Assembly (NCBI GenBank): GCA_900767595.1
Contig: CAAFZS010000086.1
Location: 1-15,629 of the forward strand
DNA from: Bacteroidales bacterium
GTDB lineage: Bacteria; Bacteroidota; Bacteroidia; Bacteroidales; Paludibacteraceae
Length of the DNA: 15,629 nt
Reading direction: 5' to 3'
Shown here: positions 5,513 to 13,073 of the stretch, piece after piece
Position numbering within the stretch: the first letter of the stretch is position 1
Layout of the letters: every line of letters begins with the position of its first letter
Notes under the pieces: model-generated
Seen by the model: the letters and a program-made list of their open reading frames with translations, nothing else
What the model was told of the DNA's origin: nothing
Database searches by the model: none
Program-made: the position numbers and the translations under genes

Positions 5513-8311
5513 TTAGAACTGAGTTCCAAGCATATTGTACTTGCGACCGTTGCGTTCGATAACGACGTTGCCGTTCTCGATGCGTTTGATAGCCTGTTTC
5601 TGTGCTTTGGTGTTACGCATACCCGTAGCTTGTCCGTAGTCAACAGCGTAATAGATAGAGTACGCGTACCAGCTGAAGTAGTATTCAACCTCATCATTAG
5701 CCTTAACGGTAACCGTATTATTCTCTGTATCAAGAGTAATAATATCAGCGATATTCTGCGTACTCATCAGTCCTTCTTCAGATTCCGTGGTGCTGACCAT
5801 CACATCACCCTCAGGATCAACTACAGTCACCTTAGCGCGAACGTAGTCAGCCTTATAGCCATTCTGCTCATAATACTCCATAGCCGTCCATTCGCGTTCG
5901 CCGTCGGCGTTCTTAACACCCAGGTAATACGTGATAGGCTCATTGGACAAAGTGAACTCATAGAGTACATCATCGTCACAGAGGATGTTACCGGTAACAA
6001 CGATATAGCCATTGCCGTCTTTCTCTACTTTGACGCCTTCGGAAGAATAACCTTGAGCGCTGTGATAAGGACTCATAATAGCGACATTAGAAGAAGGTGC
6101 ATCCACTTGGTCGGAAGAGTACTCGCCGAGGGTGTCTAAGCCCATGACAACGATTGAAATGCGAGAGTTCTCATCAAAGGCACTGAAACAAATCTTGTTA
6201 TCATACGTCCAAGGAGTGATAGACAGATTCTTCATTGCAAACGTTACCGTATCTTCCGCTACAGGGATAGTATATTTGAGGTATGCGTGGTAGCAAATGC
6301 CATCATAACCCAAGATCCACGCGTTGCAACTATAACCGATGTTTTGCTCTTCCTCTGTAAGAATATTAACTTGTGCCCAAGCATCAGCAATCTCTATAGT
6401 TGTGCCTGTAGTACTATTGTAAATAGAAGTGTTGGGTTTGTAGAAGGAGTTTTGCTTCCAATAGAAAGTAGTTGGATCAACCTCTTCCCCTACCAAAGCG
6501 ATTTGGATACGATATTGAGAACCATCAGCCATGCCTTCACCTGAGAATTGGAACCAATACTCTTGTTGACTGATTTTAGCCTTGATAGGAGCGAACTCCG
6601 TTGTATCGGTAGCCACAGGAATAGTATCCGCAGCATAAATCAGTTTATAAGCCTTACCATCGGTGGTGTGAACATTGATGGTAAACTTCTCAGCATCATT
6701 GGCAGGCCAAACAAGTTCGCGGTTAAGGGTAACCACATCGTACTTGATTTCGTTGTACTCGGGGTCATAACCCTTGGTGCGATAGTCTTGCGTCATGTCG
6801 TTGAGAGTATAGGTGGTATATCGCGCCGGAGCGGTGATAGGGCAGATAATACCGAATTTGAAGGAATAGCGGTTACTTTCCAAATAAGAACCACAACTGA
6901 ATTCATAGTTCCAAACACCATCACCCTCTACGTTCTCGTAGGAGCGGGAAGAGAGTTCAACGTTCAACTCTGCATCATAGTATTTCTCAACCATATAAAC
7001 ATTGAGAGGCGAGCCCCAAGACGTGTTCGGGTCGTAGGAGATAGTGATACTATCCTTTTCCCACAATGGGTCACCGTAGGTGCCGTAAGTCTCTTTGATG
7101 CTATAGCCGGCAGCACCTTCGTCTTTAGGCTCGGCATTGAACCAGATAGAGTCGTTGTTGTAACGAACGCCCATCGTACGACCGGTACCGTATTGAGCGG
7201 CAGGGATGTTTTGCCATTTAACGCCGGTGCCATCAGTATCGTACTTCACGTAGTAAGGCGACTCTTGGTTGGTAACATCCAAAACGTAGAGGGTGTTGTT
7301 CTTGCAAAGGATAGAGGTTTGCAAGCGAATATATCCTTCCTCCGTGCGGGTTACATAGATAGAGTCAATCGCATAAACGCCAAGGTTGATGTAGGGATTC
7401 CGATAGAAGGAGCAGTTGCTTAAAATGATATCATTACCCTTCCAGTTACCGAGGGTATCGGTGCTATTGATCGGAAGTTGAGCACTGTAGGTATCGTTTT
7501 GCCAAGAAAAACTAACCGTCTTATCCCAATTTGTTTGAATCTTGAGGTCATAGCCGGAGAGGTAAACGGTCTCTTTTGCGACCGGAATGGTGTATTTGAA
7601 GTTGAATATGTAGTTTTTACCATTCGTCATAGAATATTCCGCTATTCCTTCGTAGCCACCCTCAACGCCCTTGATGGTATATGTAGCATAAAAAGGCTTG
7701 GTGTTCCAGTCGTTCGGAAGTTGGAAGTTAGCATTGCCGATATAAACGGTATTAAATTTCCAAGTGTACTTCTTCTGTTCGCCTACGGTAGGCAGGTCAC
7801 CTGCAATAGCGATGGTGAAATCATAATAGTTATAGTCTCTTTCCCACGGAGTAAAGGTTTTGTAATAACCATTATCCATAAAGTCGCACACAATAGTAGT
7901 GTCTAAATCAACATCTTCAACCTTTGTCGGGATATCAGCAGCCGCCCATGTCAGGTTGTACTGCGCACCCGATTCGGTAGTAACGGAGGCAGTAAATTGC
8001 TCTTGCAGACCCTCGTAGTTACGCTGTAACGAAACGGTGGTAATCGGGTCTTGTTTATAGTTAACCGAAGCATACGTCTGCTCAGCAATCATGTCTTCCA
8101 TAGTGTAGGTTCTTCCCGGTAAAGGACCTCCGGCACCCTTGAAAGCAAAGTAGTACGAGTTCCAGTCTTCATCACCAAATTGGAGAGAGTAGTACGGATT
8201 GCCAGAGGCATCCGAATAGACATAGCGATAGAGGTTAGTGCAGGTAACGTCCTTCGCCATTAGGCTTGCGCTCGCGATGAGCGCGAAAGCAAAAGTTAAA
8301 AGTTTTTTCAT
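5513..8311 (-). CDS. Large secreted repeat protein (932 aa)
   Basis: I do not recognise a named family. I choose the ATG at 8311 because it begins a clear Sec signal peptide (MKKLLTFAFALIASASLMA, cleavage before Lys-Asp). The open frame extends 18 codons upstream to 8365, but that stretch lies in repeat-bearing intergenic DNA. The mature protein is rich in Tyr, Thr, Asp and beta-type segments. It contains a tandem duplication of about 435-442 residues. Examples are YTMEDM (69) and YTLNDM (501), AAADIP (123) and AADTIP (560), KYTIPVAKETV (239) and KYTIPVAEDTV (679), and SILCKNNTLY and NILCDDDVLY. A partial third copy lies near 845-885. The C-terminal tail IENGNVVIERNGRKYNMLG resembles that of the neighbouring 1122-residue protein. 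It is probably a surface or exported protein, co-transcribed with that neighbour and followed by repeats and a terminator. No catalytic motif is visible. Confidence 0.88.
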   Translation of the reverse strand: MKKLLTFAFALIASASLMAKDVTCTNLYRYVYSDASGNPYYSLQFGDEDWNSYYFAFKGAGGPLPGRTYTMEDMIAEQTYASVNYKQDPITTVSLQRNYEGLQEQFTASVTTESGAQYNLTWAAADIPTKVEDVDLDTTIVCDFMDNGYYKTFTPWERDYNYYDFTIAIAGDLPTVGEQKKYTWKFNTVYIGNANFQLPNDWNTKPFYATYTIKGVEGGYEGIAEYSMTNGKNYIFNFKYTIPVAKETVYLSGYDLKIQTNWDKTVSFSWQNDTYSAQLPINSTDTLGNWKGNDIILSNCSFYRNPYINLGVYAIDSIYVTRTEEGYIRLQTSILCKNNTLYVLDVTNQESPYYVKYDTDGTGVKWQNIPAAQYGTGRTMGVRYNNDSIWFNAEPKDEGAAGYSIKETYGTYGDPLWEKDSITISYDPNTSWGSPLNVYMVEKYYDAELNVELSSRSYENVEGDGVWNYEFSCGSYLESNRYSFKFGIICPITAPARYTTYTLNDMTQDYRTKGYDPEYNEIKYDVVTLNRELVWPANDAEKFTINVHTTDGKAYKLIYAADTIPVATDTTEFAPIKAKISQQEYWFQFSGEGMADGSQYRIQIALVGEEVDPTTFYWKQNSFYKPNTSIYNSTTGTTIEIADAWAQVNILTEEEQNIGYSCNAWILGYDGICYHAYLKYTIPVAEDTVTFAMKNLSITPWTYDNKICFSAFDENSRISIVVMGLDTLGEYSSDQVDAPSSNVAIMSPYHSAQGYSSEGVKVEKDGNGYIVVTGNILCDDDVLYEFTLSNEPITYYLGVKNADGEREWTAMEYYEQNGYKADYVRAKVTVVDPEGDVMVSTTESEEGLMSTQNIADIITLDTENNTVTVKANDEVEYYFSWYAYSIYYAVDYGQATGMRNTKAQKQAIKRIENGNVVIERNGRKYNMLGTQF

Positions 8312-8314
8312 ACG

Positions 8315-8330
8315 CTTAAAAATTTTTAAG
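8315..8330. promoter_or_regulatory. 16-bp perfect palindrome just before the 932-aa gene
   Basis: CTTAAAAATTTTTAAG is its own reverse complement and ends three bases upstream of the ATG at 8311. It could be an operator, a weak hairpin at the ribosome-loading site, or chance in AT-rich DNA. Confidence 0.5.
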
Positions 8331-8343
8331 TGATTAATAATTA

Positions 8344-8371
8344 GTGCACGGTGCACAATGCACAATGCAAG
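8344..8371. repeat. 7-bp tandem repeat between the two surface genes
   Basis: Four units of 7 bp: GTGCACG, GTGCACA, ATGCACA, ATGCAAG. The first two carry the palindrome GTGCAC. The tract lies in the 60-bp gap between the 1122- and 932-residue genes, directly after the stop codon of the first. It is one of three 7-bp repeat tracts in the window. Confidence 0.85.
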
Positions 8372-11300
8372 TTAGTTAGTTAATTGAGAACCAAATATGT
8401 TGTATTTTGTTCCTTTTCTTTCGATAATTATCCGACCGTCGCGGAGTTCTTTGTGGATTGTGGATTGTGGATTGTGGATAGTGGATTGAAGATTAGGTAA
8501 GTCGGTCTTGGACGGGATAATAGTGACATCGATGGGGGCATTGCAGGAGTTAGTGCCTACAAGGTGCATCTCTAGTCCATCGTTATACTCCACGGTCATC
8601 GTTCCGTCATAGAGCATCCATAGCACATTGATTTCCTGTTTATCTTTATCGTTGCGACGAGCGATAAACGACGGCGAGATACTTGCCGACGAAGCCGATT
8701 CGATAATACCTTCCGAGCGTTGGATAGTGTAAGGCATATAGGTATCATCAATTGTATAGGTGCCCACAGGAATAATGGTTTTGGGGTCAATCTCTTCTAC
8801 ATACATGACCATATAGACAAACTCGTCACCGCCATCCACGATATCGTGCGTCTCAACCAATACGGCAGACAAGCCCTCCTCGCTGATATCTTGGATTGAC
8901 AAAGAGCCATTGAACGTATGAGTATAAGATTTCGACTCGTCTGCATCGCCATTGAGGCAGTGGTCAAGGGAGATTTTCGTACTCATCGCAAAATCGTATT
9001 GCACAATCTCGTCCTCTTTATCCTCGTTACGGGTAATGAGCGAGCCCGAGGCATAGAGTGTAGTATCCGTCAAGTCGATACGGATATCGAACGAACCATC
9101 TACATAATCATAGACCGTCGGCATATTATCCGGATCCGTTGCTACAAGTGTATAGTTCGGGTTGATCCAGTTTCCCTCATAGTGTCCCTCTATCGTGCGA
9201 CTGCCGCCACCGGCGATGGTGAGATAATAGGAGTGATCGGCATTATATGCCTTAATTTGGAACTGCTGGTCGGTTCGAGTATAGTCATAGACGATGACCT
9301 CGGTCATCTCGGGTAGCGTAACCCACTTATTGGGATTAACGACCGAACCTGTCAAGTGGTAATGAGTTCCCTTTTCGTCCGAACCTAGCAACTCGTATGT
9401 CTCCAGTTTATTAGTAGCAATGTGATAGATGAATTTCTCCACGGTGAAGGCATTAGAGGCGCCCTTCTCGGTATTGTGGACAGTAGCGGTATTGATATCG
9501 GCTGCTGTATATTCCTTGTTATCAATCAGCTCTGCGCCTTTGACATCGAGGTCGAAAAGGAAGATACTATCCGTGGTTGCCAAGTTGACAATCTGATTGT
9601 TAGATTGCCCTGCCTCGTGCTTCCACTGTTTGCCATAGAGGTGCTCGGTGTCGCGTTCTACGCCCTCACCCATCTTAATAGAGATACTGCGGTCGTGCGA
9701 GTTCTTGGCTTCTATGTTGATACGAATCTTGCCATTGATCTTCTTCACCTCTACCTGACCGTAACAGAAGAACCAGATAGGACTGCTTAGTCCTCCGTTT
9801 GTAAGAGTAGAAACGAAAGACAGATTAACACCATCACCCGTGATACCGGTGGAAGCCAACACAATACCCGGCTCGATAGTATAACTGATATCATATTTGC
9901 CTTCGGGGATGTAGATATCTTTATCAGCCGTGCCGGGTTGGAAGAAGAATAACATCGCAACGAGTTTACCCTCAGCATTCTCTCCTTGTACCATAACAAC
10001 ACCTTCCTCTGCGGAACTGATATCAATATCCAACTCGTCAAGTGTGAAACTGCCCTCATAATCCTCATCAGCATCATAAAGCAGCGAGTAGTCCCAGTCG
10101 CAGACCATATCGACATCAAAACGGACGACTTCGTCCACATGTTCGTTGTTTTGGCCTACAATCGAGAAGATAAACTCGCCCTGCTCTTTGATAGCATCGT
10201 AAGTATAGTCAATATACGGAACATTTACCGTTTCATCCAACAATTCAACAAGGATAAAGACCTCGGGGCTCTCGCTATTGGGGTTCTTTACGATATAGGT
10301 ATTCTGCATGTCGATGTCCTCCCAATAGAACTTATGCGAGTCCTCGTGGTCTGCTTCATACTCTGTATTAAGCACTAATTGGATAAGATAAGTACTATCT
10401 TGAGAATACGCTACCGCTTGCAAATTCGGTTGTTCCTCTTCATATGTATTATCGCGGAACTGACCATGGATATTCAGCGGTATCGTAATCTTAGGAGAAG
10501 GTTTTTGGTAATCCAAAGTAACCTTATACAAGATACTGTCGCGAGATAAGATCTGAGTTTCAAACTTAGGACTTTCAGTTGTACCCGTCACCTTAGCACC
10601 GGTATTATTGAATTGCTCAATTGTTCCTTTCTCTTTATCAAACAGGTCAATAACGCCTAACTCCGAAATATCCTTATAGGTGTGCCCGGGTTCGGCCTCC
10701 TCATAGAGGATGATTTGGAAATTATAGCGGTCGTTGTGACCCGAATAAAGTATGATGCCATAACTTGGGATATCACTGATGACCATATTATGGAAGTTCA
10801 GTTCTATCGTTTCCTTGGGTTCGGGCAGCAAGTGCTTAAAGGTCACACGGTAGCAGTGACCGTCGTAAGCGTACATATCTCCATAGGCGATATACTCACC
10901 CTCTGTCGGACCTTGCACTACCTTACCGTTGAGTACCTTGCCGACTTCGATAGCCTCAATCTTACCATTGGAGTGGTAGCAGTAGATACCCGTGCGCAAA
11001 TCGTAGCCATACGTATTGATGAGTACATCCTTGGGGTCGATATCACCCACGATATTGAACGAATTGACATAGAGCTGATACTCCATCGAGTCTTTGCGAC
11101 CGATGAAATACCAGTAACCATGGCTACTATAGTAGCGCTCGTCTTGGAAATCAGTGGTCTCCAAAACAACGTCAATGGTATCTTGGCAAGGGGGCAAGGG
11201 TTTGGGATTATAGGCACCGATATAGGTAGTAGGATTCTTCTTCGTATCCGTGGCAACGAGTTGGATGTGCTCCTTACTGTCCTCGTCTAAGGTGATGACC

Positions 11301-11740
11301 AGTTCCATATAAGAAAGCGACGAAAAGTTTCCACCTGCAGAGACGTATGTATAGGTTTTGTTAAGGTCATCCATTTTATAGACCTTACCATATTCTATTT
11401 CCGTGGTACCCGCTTTGAACGTGATATCAAAACGGCAAGCATCGGCTTCGAGAACAATCTGCCAAGCCTTCTGGTAATCGTTATAAGATTTGGAGTACCA
11501 CTTAAACGTGACATTCTTCGTCTCGCCCTGCGTAGCGGCAGGTGCATGAGCAATAGCCTTCTGCACAGCAGGGGTGAGCAGTGAATGATGGATTGAACCG
11601 CCTTCGGCTAAATGATGAAATGATGTATTAGCAGAAGGGTTAAAAGGCAGAGCCTTAAACGCAGTTTGAGGTACTTGATTGGCAGCACTCAAACTAACCG
11701 AAAGGCAAATACCCATTAATAAAGAAATGTACTTTTTCAT
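8372..11740 (-). CDS. Large secreted multi-module protein (1122 aa)
   Basis: Not assignable to a named family with confidence. Residues 1-20 are a Sec signal peptide (ISLLMGICLSVSLSAA). A short low-complexity stretch to about 75 precedes a chain of beta-rich modules. Modules near 75-175, 185-300 and 310-415 share the theme of a Tyr-rich core, a line like YKMDDLNKTYTYV, and a final GHCYRVTFKHLLPEP-type strand. Two further modules align with each other: about 562-690 (YDISYTIEPGIVLASTGI...FFCYGQVEV) and about 942-1075 (YTIDDTYMPYTI...WMLYDGTMTV). Similar modules are, as I recall, common in uncharacterised Bacteroidales exported proteins. Residues 1083-1096 are encoded by a 7-bp repeat (QSTIHNPQSTIH). 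The last part, LRDGRIIIERKGTKYNIFG, matches the tail of the next gene. It has its own promoter and is probably co-transcribed with the 932-residue gene 60 bp downstream. It is probably at the cell surface. Confidence 0.9.
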   Translation of the reverse strand: MKKYISLLMGICLSVSLSAANQVPQTAFKALPFNPSANTSFHHLAEGGSIHHSLLTPAVQKAIAHAPAATQGETKNVTFKWYSKSYNDYQKAWQIVLEADACRFDITFKAGTTEIEYGKVYKMDDLNKTYTYVSAGGNFSSLSYMELVITLDEDSKEHIQLVATDTKKNPTTYIGAYNPKPLPPCQDTIDVVLETTDFQDERYYSSHGYWYFIGRKDSMEYQLYVNSFNIVGDIDPKDVLINTYGYDLRTGIYCYHSNGKIEAIEVGKVLNGKVVQGPTEGEYIAYGDMYAYDGHCYRVTFKHLLPEPKETIELNFHNMVISDIPSYGIILYSGHNDRYNFQIILYEEAEPGHTYKDISELGVIDLFDKEKGTIEQFNNTGAKVTGTTESPKFETQILSRDSILYKVTLDYQKPSPKITIPLNIHGQFRDNTYEEEQPNLQAVAYSQDSTYLIQLVLNTEYEADHEDSHKFYWEDIDMQNTYIVKNPNSESPEVFILVELLDETVNVPYIDYTYDAIKEQGEFIFSIVGQNNEHVDEVVRFDVDMVCDWDYSLLYDADEDYEGSFTLDELDIDISSAEEGVVMVQGENAEGKLVAMLFFFQPGTADKDIYIPEGKYDISYTIEPGIVLASTGITGDGVNLSFVSTLTNGGLSSPIWFFCYGQVEVKKINGKIRINIEAKNSHDRSISIKMGEGVERDTEHLYGKQWKHEAGQSNNQIVNLATTDSIFLFDLDVKGAELIDNKEYTAADINTATVHNTEKGASNAFTVEKFIYHIATNKLETYELLGSDEKGTHYHLTGSVVNPNKWVTLPEMTEVIVYDYTRTDQQFQIKAYNADHSYYLTIAGGGSRTIEGHYEGNWINPNYTLVATDPDNMPTVYDYVDGSFDIRIDLTDTTLYASGSLITRNEDKEDEIVQYDFAMSTKISLDHCLNGDADESKSYTHTFNGSLSIQDISEEGLSAVLVETHDIVDGGDEFVYMVMYVEEIDPKTIIPVGTYTIDDTYMPYTIQRSEGIIESASSASISPSFIARRNDKDKQEINVLWMLYDGTMTVEYNDGLEMHLVGTNSCNAPIDVTIIPSKTDLPNLQSTIHNPQSTIHKELRDGRIIIERKGTKYNIFGSQLTN
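8451..8492. repeat. 7-bp tandem repeat inside the 1122-aa gene
   Basis: Four exact TTGTGGA units (8451-8478) are followed by TAGTGGA and TTGAAGA. They lie within the coding sequence near its 3' end. The period of 7 is not a multiple of 3, so gain or loss of one unit would shift the frame before the conserved C-terminal tail. Confidence 0.92.
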
Positions 11741-11762
11741 AATATAACACTAAATTTGGGCA

Positions 11763-11794
11763 CAAAGTTACGACATTTTTTTCAAATGTGCAAA
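11763..11794 (-). promoter_or_regulatory. Promoter of the surface-protein pair
   Basis: On the minus strand TTTG (11791-11794), a 20-base spacer and TAACTTTG (11763-11770) match the Bacteroidota promoter. The ATG at 11740 is 22 bases past the -7 box. The whole region 11741-11827 is AT-rich, and no terminator for the preceding regulator gene is obvious in it. Confidence 0.87.
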
Positions 11795-11827
11795 TATTTT
11801 TTTATTTTTTAATAAAAAAGCAAAAAT

Positions 11828-12997
11828 CTAACAGAAGCTTTCGACATCTTGCCTGGTAATGAGGTTGCCGGAAAGAATAATCAGGCGTTCAACCACATTC
11901 CTTAATTCGCGGATGTTCCCTCGCCACGAACGCGCTTGCAAGAGTGCAATCGCTTCCGGTGCAAAAGTCTTAACAGCTATACGCTGTTCATCGCAGACCT
12001 GCTGAGCGAAAAACGCGACCAAAGCGGGTATATCCTCTTTGCGCTCATCAAGCGACGGCACGTGAATAGGAATAACATTCAGACGATGATACAGGTCCTC
12101 ACGGAAATGTCCTTCCTCTATCTCTTTGCGCAAGTCCTTATTCGTGGCAGCCAATACGCGCACATTCACTTTGATGGGCTTATCCGCACCCACACGAGTA
12201 ATCTCATTCTCCTGTAATGCCCTCAACACTTTCGCTTGGGCTGCGAGGCTGAGATCTCCTATCTCGTCTAAGAAGAGGGTGCCTCCTTCGGCTTGTTCGA
12301 ACTTCCCTGCCCTATCCTTGACAGCACCGGTAAACGAACCTTTCATATGCCCAAAGAGTTCACTCTCAATCAGTTCTGATGGAATAGCAGCACAATTGAC
12401 TTCGACCATCGGCTTGTCCTTACGGTTACTCTGCTCGTGAAGCAGGCGAGCCACAATCTCCTTACCGGTACCATTATCGCCGGTGATGAGTACACGGGCA
12501 TCCGTAGGCGCTACCTTATTTATTAACTCGCGCACACGCACGCAACCCTCTGAGTCACCAATCATTTGATTACGATCGGCTACTTTCTTGCGAAGGGTAC
12601 GCACTTGCTCCTTTGTCTGGCCAAGTTCCTGAGTTAAAGACTGACGCTCAAGAGCATTCTTCGTTGTAACGAGCAGACGATTAAGGTCAACGGGTTTCTC
12701 AATAAAGTCCCACGCCCCTTTCTTGATTGCCTCAACAGCCGTTTCTATATTCCCGTGACCGGAAATGAGCACAATGGGTGCTTTGACCTTATCACGAATA
12801 GCTTTTAACAGGTCGAGGCCATCCATCTCGGGCATCTTTACATCCGAATAGATAAGGTCAAAATCCTCGGCAAGTGCCATAGAGACACCTTGCTGACCAT
12901 CCTCTGCCAAGTGCACTTCGTAACCTTCAAACTCTAAAATTTCTTTAAGCGTGTTACGGATAGAACGCTCATCGTCAACGACTAAAATCTTTGCCAT
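11828..12997 (-). CDS. NtrC-like response regulator without HTH domain (389 aa)
   Basis: A two-component response regulator joined to a sigma-54-activating AAA+ ATPase. The receiver domain (about 1-115) has the acidic pair Asp8/Asp9, phospho-acceptor Asp52 in SDVKMP, Ser79 and Lys101. A charged helical linker (112-145) leads to the AAA+ domain (about 146-375). That domain has Walker A GDNGTGKE (173-180), the sigma-54-contacting loop GSFTGA (220-225, where most family members have GAFTGA), Walker B GTLFLDEIGD (239-248), and the sensor/arginine-finger region FREDLYHRLNV (298-308). The protein stops at residue 389, just after the AAA+ lid. It lacks the Fis-type helix-turn-helix that NtrC proteins (about 450-470 aa) carry. 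The following 87 bases leave no room for a lost domain, so this is a natural form; HTH-less relatives are known, such as chlamydial CtcC. No histidine kinase is in the window. Its promoter interlocks with that of recF. Confidence 0.95.
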   Translation of the reverse strand: MAKILVVDDERSIRNTLKEILEFEGYEVHLAEDGQQGVSMALAEDFDLIYSDVKMPEMDGLDLLKAIRDKVKAPIVLISGHGNIETAVEAIKKGAWDFIEKPVDLNRLLVTTKNALERQSLTQELGQTKEQVRTLRKKVADRNQMIGDSEGCVRVRELINKVAPTDARVLITGDNGTGKEIVARLLHEQSNRKDKPMVEVNCAAIPSELIESELFGHMKGSFTGAVKDRAGKFEQAEGGTLFLDEIGDLSLAAQAKVLRALQENEITRVGADKPIKVNVRVLAATNKDLRKEIEEGHFREDLYHRLNVIPIHVPSLDERKEDIPALVAFFAQQVCDEQRIAVKTFAPEAIALLQARSWRGNIRELRNVVERLIILSGNLITRQDVESFC

Positions 12998-13014
12998 AAT
13001 TGTAAAATTTTCTG

Positions 13015-13045
13015 CAAAGATACACTTTTTTTTGCGTATATCAAA
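13015..13045 (-). promoter_or_regulatory. Promoter of the response-regulator gene
   Basis: On the minus strand TTTG (13042-13045), a 19-base spacer and TATCTTTG (13015-13022) match the Bacteroidota promoter. The ATG at 12997 lies 17 bases beyond the -7 box, so the leader is only about 10 bases. It overlaps the divergent recF promoter. Confidence 0.87.
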
Positions 13046-13062
13046 AAAAAGTTGTAATTTTG
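13031..13062 (+). promoter_or_regulatory. recF: Promoter of recF
   Basis: TTTG (13031-13034), a 20-base spacer and TAATTTTG (13055-13062) match the Bacteroidota promoter. Only 11 bases separate the -7 box from the recF ATG, so the mRNA would have a leader of about 4-6 bases and be nearly leaderless. Confidence 0.85.
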
Positions 13063-13073
13063 CAGCGATTTTT

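Noticed and set aside
6548..7423. 291-codon + strand frame and others opposite the two surface-protein genes
   Set aside because: They are antisense shadows of long genes with signal peptides, modules and a promoter of their own.
8312..8365. Upstream start adding 18 residues to the 932-residue protein
   Set aside because: The extension would bury the signal peptide and is encoded by the 7-bp repeat and palindrome of the gap.
12951..13073. Upstream in-frame ATG for recF adding 41 residues
   Set aside because: It lies inside the response-regulator gene and before the recF promoter, and RecF proteins normally begin at the MILxEL-type start found at 13074.
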